Source: Microcaldota archaeon
Lineage (GTDB): Archaea; Micrarchaeota; Micrarchaeia; Micrarchaeales; CABMGC01
DNA: 8,826 bases
Direction of reading: 5' to 3'
Assembly: GCA_021785375.1 (NCBI GenBank)
Contig: JAJYFQ010000022.1
Span: 1 to 8,826 of the forward strand
Part shown: one piece after another, positions 6,038-8,826 of the stretch
Layout: each line of letters begins with the position of its first letter
How positions within the stretch are numbered: position 1 is the first letter of the stretch
Notes under the pieces: generated by a model
Seen by the model: the letters and a program-made list of their open reading frames with translations, nothing else
The model's database searches: none
Told to the model about the DNA's origin: nothing
Translations under genes and position numbers: made by a program

Positions 6038-6202
6038 TCAGCAGAAGATCAGCGTGAAGGTTCCCTCCCTCTCAGAGTAGTCCGAGTGGCCGGTATTTCT
6101 CTTGTGCCTTGACACGTCACGTCCGTATTCAAATGCCTTCCCGCAGTCCTTGCATCTTGCGTGCCCTTCCTCATTGCGTTCAAGCCTCTCGCTGCACCAC
6201 AT
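6038..6202 (-). CDS. Small TFIIIA-type C2H2 zinc-finger protein, 54 aa
   Basis: This short frame contains one canonical C2H2 finger at residues 17-39: C17-x2-C20-x3-F24-x5-V30-x2-H33-x5-H39, that is, both zinc pairs and both hydrophobic core positions of the TFIIIA type (CKDCGKAF, then RHKRNTGH). An extra Cys lies at residue 3 and another at the C-terminus. Such single-finger microproteins occur in archaeal chromosomes, plasmids and viruses and usually act in nucleic-acid or protein binding. ATG 6202 follows GCGATGATCC, a partial ribosome site (TGATC) set rather close. An upstream stop in this frame at 6221-6223 rules out a long extension unless a frameshift is present. It is the first gene of a tight series with the 41-aa and RAM-like genes. 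The finger itself is very clear; the function is not. Confidence 0.78.
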   Translation of the reverse strand: MWCSERLERNEEGHARCKDCGKAFEYGRDVSRHKRNTGHSDYSEREGTFTLIFC

Positions 6203-6244
6203 TGGATCATCGCGTAAACATCAGGGTTGACGGGCCGGGAGCCG

Positions 6245-6288
6245 GAACCGGTTCTGCTAGTTGGGGTTGTAATGGGGTTCAGTCTAGC
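6245..6288. repeat. Cluster of short palindromes and direct repeats upstream of the zinc-finger gene
   Basis: This region holds a perfect 10-bp palindrome, GAACCGGTTC (6245-6254). Next to it are two TGGGGTT direct repeats starting 11 bp apart (6262-6268 and 6273-6279), enclosed by an inverted pair GCTAG/CTAGC (6256-6260 and 6284-6288). An 11-bp period places both repeats on the same face of the helix, as for a protein-binding site. It lies within the presumed leader of the zinc-finger transcript. Confidence 0.35.
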
Positions 6289-6365
6289 CACAGAATTAGA
6301 TACAGTATCAATCTGGTTTCCCGACTCCATGCATCCCAGCCCGTGACAATATTATGAACGGCCTT

Positions 6366-6374
6366 GTATATATT
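6366..6374 (-). promoter_or_regulatory. Candidate TATA box for the zinc-finger operon
   Basis: The minus strand reads AATATATAC. A transcript would start near 6344, giving a leader of roughly 140 nt before ATG 6202. Alternatively it would serve the open frame starting at ATG 6330, which is preceded by CTGGGATGC. No TATA box stands at the leaderless distance from 6202. Confidence 0.4.
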
Positions 6375-6409
6375 GATACTGTGGAGTTTGCTACTAGTTC
6401 GACAATAAG

Positions 6410-6446
6410 TAATCATAATATCCCAAATATTTTAATGATTTAATCA
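6410..6446. promoter_or_regulatory. Candidate operator upstream of the double-Lrp regulator
   Basis: This AT-rich stretch holds a perfect palindrome TGATT-T-AATCA (6436-6446), a palindrome AAATATTT (6425-6432) and a second TAATCA at 6410-6415, 31 bp (about three helical turns) from the TAATCA within the first palindrome. It ends 29 bp before the TATA box. Lrp-family proteins often bind such spaced AT-rich palindromes near their own promoters, so autoregulation is plausible but inferred. Confidence 0.4.
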
Positions 6447-6475
6447 CTTTGAGTACAATGAAACCATCATATTAC

Positions 6476-6483
6476 TTTATAAA
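6476..6483 (+). promoter_or_regulatory. TATA box of the double-Lrp regulator gene
   Basis: TTTATAAA is centred about 25.5 bp before the A of ATG 6505, the spacing for a leaderless archaeal mRNA. This is the main reason for choosing ATG 6505 over the TTG at 6496. Confidence 0.75.
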
Positions 6484-6504
6484 GTTATTTTTCAATTGTC
6501 AACC

Positions 6505-7653
6505 ATGCGCTCCGAGGCGAGGATAGAAGAGAGGATCCTTACGGCATTAAGCATGAACGGGCGTGCTCCTGCCAGGCTTGTGGGCAAGATTGCTGGCATC
6601 TCCTCGCAGAAGGCATACAGAAGGATGCGCAGCCTTGAGGATAAGTACGGAATAAGGTACCTTGCAGAAACGGATCTCGAGAGCCTTGGATATCTCAAGT
6701 TCATCATACTGATAAAGTTTCTTAGGGAGATGCCACAGGCCGACGATCTGAGGAAGGTCCTGGAGCCCGAGTTGAGAATACAGTATGCGACTGTGCTCCG
6801 CGGCGGCGATTACGATCTGATGCTCTATGTAATGGCAGAGAGCAACAGGGAGATAGGGCTCGTAAGCGCCAGACTTAGAAGAAACACGCTGCTGCTCAAG
6901 TATCCTGCAGAATGGTACACTACGCCCTTCTACGAGCATTACGGGTTCATGCCGCTGAGGGACGAGTTTATCGATACTCTGAGAGACAAGATAGTCAACA
7001 GGGGCAGCGCCAGGCCCTATCAAGCAACAAAGGAGAAGAAGAAGCAGATAATGCAGAGAGAGTTTGCAATCCTGCGCGAGCTGAACAGCAACGGCTCAGC
7101 GGACCTAATGGATGTAGACAGGAAGTACGGATTTGATACCGGAAGGGCCCAGTATGCGTATTACAAGCTTGTAGAGAGCGGCATCCTAAAACGGATCACC
7201 ATATCGCTGCAGGATCTGCCTATCAGGTACGTAGCCGCGATCTTCATAAAGATAACCGACATGGAGCTTTACTACGGGACAAGGGACAGCCTGCTTATGA
7301 GCATAATTGACAGGTCTGACACCCATATAAACAGATATGTGCTGGCAGGCGACATTGCAACCCCTTTCGGCGTGCTGATGCTCATGCCTGTATTCGGCGA
7401 ACAGGATCTAGACGACACAATACGGGCGCTTAGCGAGGCAAAGGGCATGGCCATAAAGAGCGCAATAATAACCACCACGCTGGTGGGAGGCCTCTGCTTC
7501 AGAAGATTTGACAATGCATACTCAAAACAAGTCGAGGTCATGCATAGCGAGTTCGGGATGAGGCTGTCAGGTAAGACCATTTATCAGGAAAAGCAGCCGA
7601 CACATGGGAGGAGTTCAGGATCGGCAGTAATAGACTTTGGGGATCTTGATTAA
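6505..7653 (+). CDS. Double-module Lrp/AsnC-type transcription regulator
   Basis: The 382-aa protein looks like two Lrp/AsnC units in tandem. Residues 5-55 are a first winged helix-turn-helix (RILTALSMNGRAPARLVGK, then SSQKAYRRMRSLED). Residues 60-135 are a RAM-like effector domain with the hallmark GGDYDLMLYV at 100-109. Residues 180-230 are a second winged helix (FAILRELNSNG, then AQYAYYKLVESGILKRI). Residues 240-335 are a second RAM-like region (AGDIATPFGVLMLM, then a final strand before residue 335). A polar tail of about 45 residues follows. Usual Lrp proteins are about 150 aa and dimerise through RAM; a tandem copy may form an internal pseudodimer. No enzyme domain is seen. The ATG at 6505 is placed by its TATA box. 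It is divergent from the zinc-finger/RAM series, so it may control that operon and itself. Ligand unknown. Confidence 0.75.
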   Translation: MRSEARIEERILTALSMNGRAPARLVGKIAGISSQKAYRRMRSLEDKYGIRYLAETDLESLGYLKFIILIKFLREMPQADDLRKVLEPELRIQYATVLRGGDYDLMLYVMAESNREIGLVSARLRRNTLLLKYPAEWYTTPFYEHYGFMPLRDEFIDTLRDKIVNRGSARPYQATKEKKKQIMQREFAILRELNSNGSADLMDVDRKYGFDTGRAQYAYYKLVESGILKRITISLQDLPIRYVAAIFIKITDMELYYGTRDSLLMSIIDRSDTHINRYVLAGDIATPFGVLMLMPVFGEQDLDDTIRALSEAKGMAIKSAIITTTLVGGLCFRRFDNAYSKQVEVMHSEFGMRLSGKTIYQEKQPTHGRSSGSAVIDFGDLD

Positions 7654-7730
7654 TCATCTTTCGTTATGGCATACACTGGTCTCCGCCCATTCTCTTCACC
7701 TATGCTTAATTCACAACTAAACAGTACCTT

Positions 7731-7755
7731 GTTTATCTTTATAAATATTTACTCC
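7731..7755 (+). terminator. T-rich convergent intergenic stretch, possible terminator
   Basis: The 121-bp gap between the convergent regulator and ATPase genes contains CTTGTTTATCTTTATAAATA and the 10-bp palindrome TAAATATTTA (7742-7751). Archaeal termination often relies on T-rich runs, so this could end the regulator transcript. It has no GC stem. Nothing else is seen in the gap. Confidence 0.3.
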
Positions 7756-7774
7756 AACTCTGGACACTCTGATT

Positions 7775-8826
7775 TTAGTTTCCGACAAGCATATACTCTC
7801 CACCTCTGCAGATGCGCTTTATCCCATCGAGCATGTCATTGCTCTCCGCCACCCACACCACCGGCACTCCCCATATCTCCGACTTGCCAAGGTTTTCCTT
7901 TACCGAGTCCTTCCTAGCCGAGGTCTGGCACTCGTATCCCTTCACCCCTTCCCTGTCCCAGAGATACCTCTTCTTCTGGTGCATAGGCCATGCGACCAGG
8001 TCCGGAGAGTGCTTGACGCTGCTCGTGACCACCAGCATGTTGGTCTCGTGAAGCTTGTTTATTGTCTTTATCAGGAGCCTCTTGTGCTCCTCGCTGCCGA
8101 GCTTGTCCGACTGGTTGATGAGGATCTTTTCGGGATCGACCCATCCGAGTCCCTGATCGGTGAGTTCGTACGCATCCCTGGACTTCGTGGCGAATCCCGC
8201 ACTCACCACTCCATCGAGAACTCCGGGCTTGGCGGTATAGCCGTAGAGGGTCGTGTTGCTCTTTATCCATCCCCTCTCCTTGACGTATCCTACCACGCCG
8301 GCGAGGGTCTTGTCCGGGCTGTGGTATATGGCGAGCAGGGCCGCATGCTCGGCAGGGCTCGGAGCTCCGTCAGGGATCCTGAATGTCTGTCCCCTAGTCC
8401 TTGTCTGCTCGGTGACAGGACCCGGGAGTTTTGGCAGGCTCTCCTGCTGCACTGCTGCCGATACAGGAACCTCGAATGCGGCAGACCTCGACCTCATCTC
8501 CGCGTACTCCCCTGCATCCATTTTCCTCACCTTGACGTAATCAGGGTGCACCTGCCCGGACTGCGCCCTGAGCCTGTCGAATATGAGGCACTCGCCCTGG
8601 TCCGCGCCGGAGAGGTATGCGAGGTCGAACTGGTTGAGGGCCATGCGGTTCTGGTGGAGCTGGCGGTAGTTGTGGAGGAAGATGAGCGAGCTGGAGTTGA
8701 TGAATGGCTCGGGCACGTCGTCGAGCTGCTGGGTGCTGGTCACTATGCCGAAGCCGTACCTCCTGCCCACGCGCACGACCCGTTCGGCGAGCGACTCGTG
8801 GACCCCGAGCCTGGAGGAGCTGTTCA
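7775..8826 (-). CDS. HerA/VirB4-like ATPase with C-terminal PD-(D/E)XK-like nuclease domain (5' end outside window)
   Basis: The frame stays open to the window edge, so the N-terminus, with the Walker motifs, lies outside; 349 residues are visible. Residues 1-100 are the end of a HerA/FtsK-superfamily motor: ERVVRVGRRYGFGIVTSTQQ followed by a DDVPEPFINSSS segment is the family's Arg-rich helix and TQQ sensor region. Residues 155-230 look like a winged helix (HAALLAIYHSP, then YELTDQGLGWV). Residues 244-340 resemble a PD-(D/E)XK nuclease: an N-terminal helix with E245/E246, SPDLVAW with the Asp at 275, GYECQTSARK with E298-x-Q300 in place of E-x-K, then the helix ENLGK and the strand VPVVWVAE. 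E-x-Q variants of this fold are known (BglII). Such fusions suggest DNA translocation with cleavage, as in repair, conjugation or defence; which applies here is open. The downstream neighbour is the convergent Lrp-type gene. Confidence 0.72.
   Translation of the reverse strand, partial: NSSSRLGVHESLAERVVRVGRRYGFGIVTSTQQLDDVPEPFINSSSLIFLHNYRQLHQNRMALNQFDLAYLSGADQGECLIFDRLRAQSGQVHPDYVKVRKMDAGEYAEMRSRSAAFEVPVSAAVQQESLPKLPGPVTEQTRTRGQTFRIPDGAPSPAEHAALLAIYHSPDKTLAGVVGYVKERGWIKSNTTLYGYTAKPGVLDGVVSAGFATKSRDAYELTDQGLGWVDPEKILINQSDKLGSEEHKRLLIKTINKLHETNMLVVTSSVKHSPDLVAWPMHQKKRYLWDREGVKGYECQTSARKDSVKENLGKSEIWGVPVVWVAESNDMLDGIKRICRGGEYMLVGN

Noticed and set aside
6241..6300. tRNA-like stretch (GGTTC segments near 6250 and 6276)
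   Set aside because: No acceptor stem, cloverleaf or correct T-loop can be formed on either strand.
7666..8051. Plus-strand frames at 7666-7917 and 7812-8051
   Set aside because: They are antisense to the ATPase-nuclease gene over most of their length and have a Pro/Ser-rich shadow composition without motifs.
1..8826. CRISPR array, insertion sequence or rRNA gene
   Set aside because: No regularly spaced repeats, transposase-like frames with terminal inverted repeats or rRNA-like conserved stretches were seen.

Overview
The window looks archaeal. Its promoters are TATA boxes placed about 26 bp before start codons (leaderless transcripts), while genes inside operons carry GGTG-type Shine-Dalgarno sites. 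Its genes include an archaeal-style UMP kinase, tandem Lrp/AsnC-type regulators, a HerA-like ATPase, and a Ser/Thr/Asn-rich surface protein with close to thirty N-glycosylation sequons. The tiny genes and the surface-protein style would suit a DPANN lineage such as Micrarchaeota, or an acidophilic euryarchaeon. That lineage guess is inference.

Left (1-1946, + strand, clearly AT-richer than the rest): the tail of an unidentified gene, then a 619-aa extracellular-type protein. It has three to four YVTN-like beta-propeller blades, a beta-rich middle domain, a Ser/Thr linker and a large C-terminal beta domain that distantly recalls G1 (eqolisin) acid peptidases. It has no signal peptide, so its 5' end is probably missing.

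Centre (2037-6202, - strand, GC-richer): read in transcription order, this is a compact series of a 54-aa TFIIIA-type C2H2 zinc-finger protein, a 41-aa protein, an 88-aa stand-alone RAM (AsnC effector-like) domain, a 59-aa helical protein, a 726-aa B12-binding-like/radical SAM/Nudix fusion, a UMP kinase-like protein and a MazG/dCTPase-like pyrophosphohydrolase. The last three point to nucleotide, perhaps pyrimidine, modification or clean-up. Two genes have TATA boxes inside the last codons of the gene before them. The zinc-finger and 41-aa genes are easily missed because of their size.

Right (6203-8826): a roughly 300-bp divergent control region rich in palindromes and short direct repeats separates the zinc-finger cluster from a 382-aa double-Lrp-type regulator on the + strand. 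Convergent to that, and running off the right edge, is a HerA/VirB4-like DNA-translocating ATPase. It carries a winged-helix region and a C-terminal PD-(D/E)XK-like nuclease domain with an E-x-Q variant motif.

The strongest candidates for something undescribed are the radical SAM-Nudix fusion beside UMP kinase and MazG genes, the zinc-finger/41-aa/RAM micro-operon facing a double-Lrp regulator, and the ATPase-nuclease fusion.
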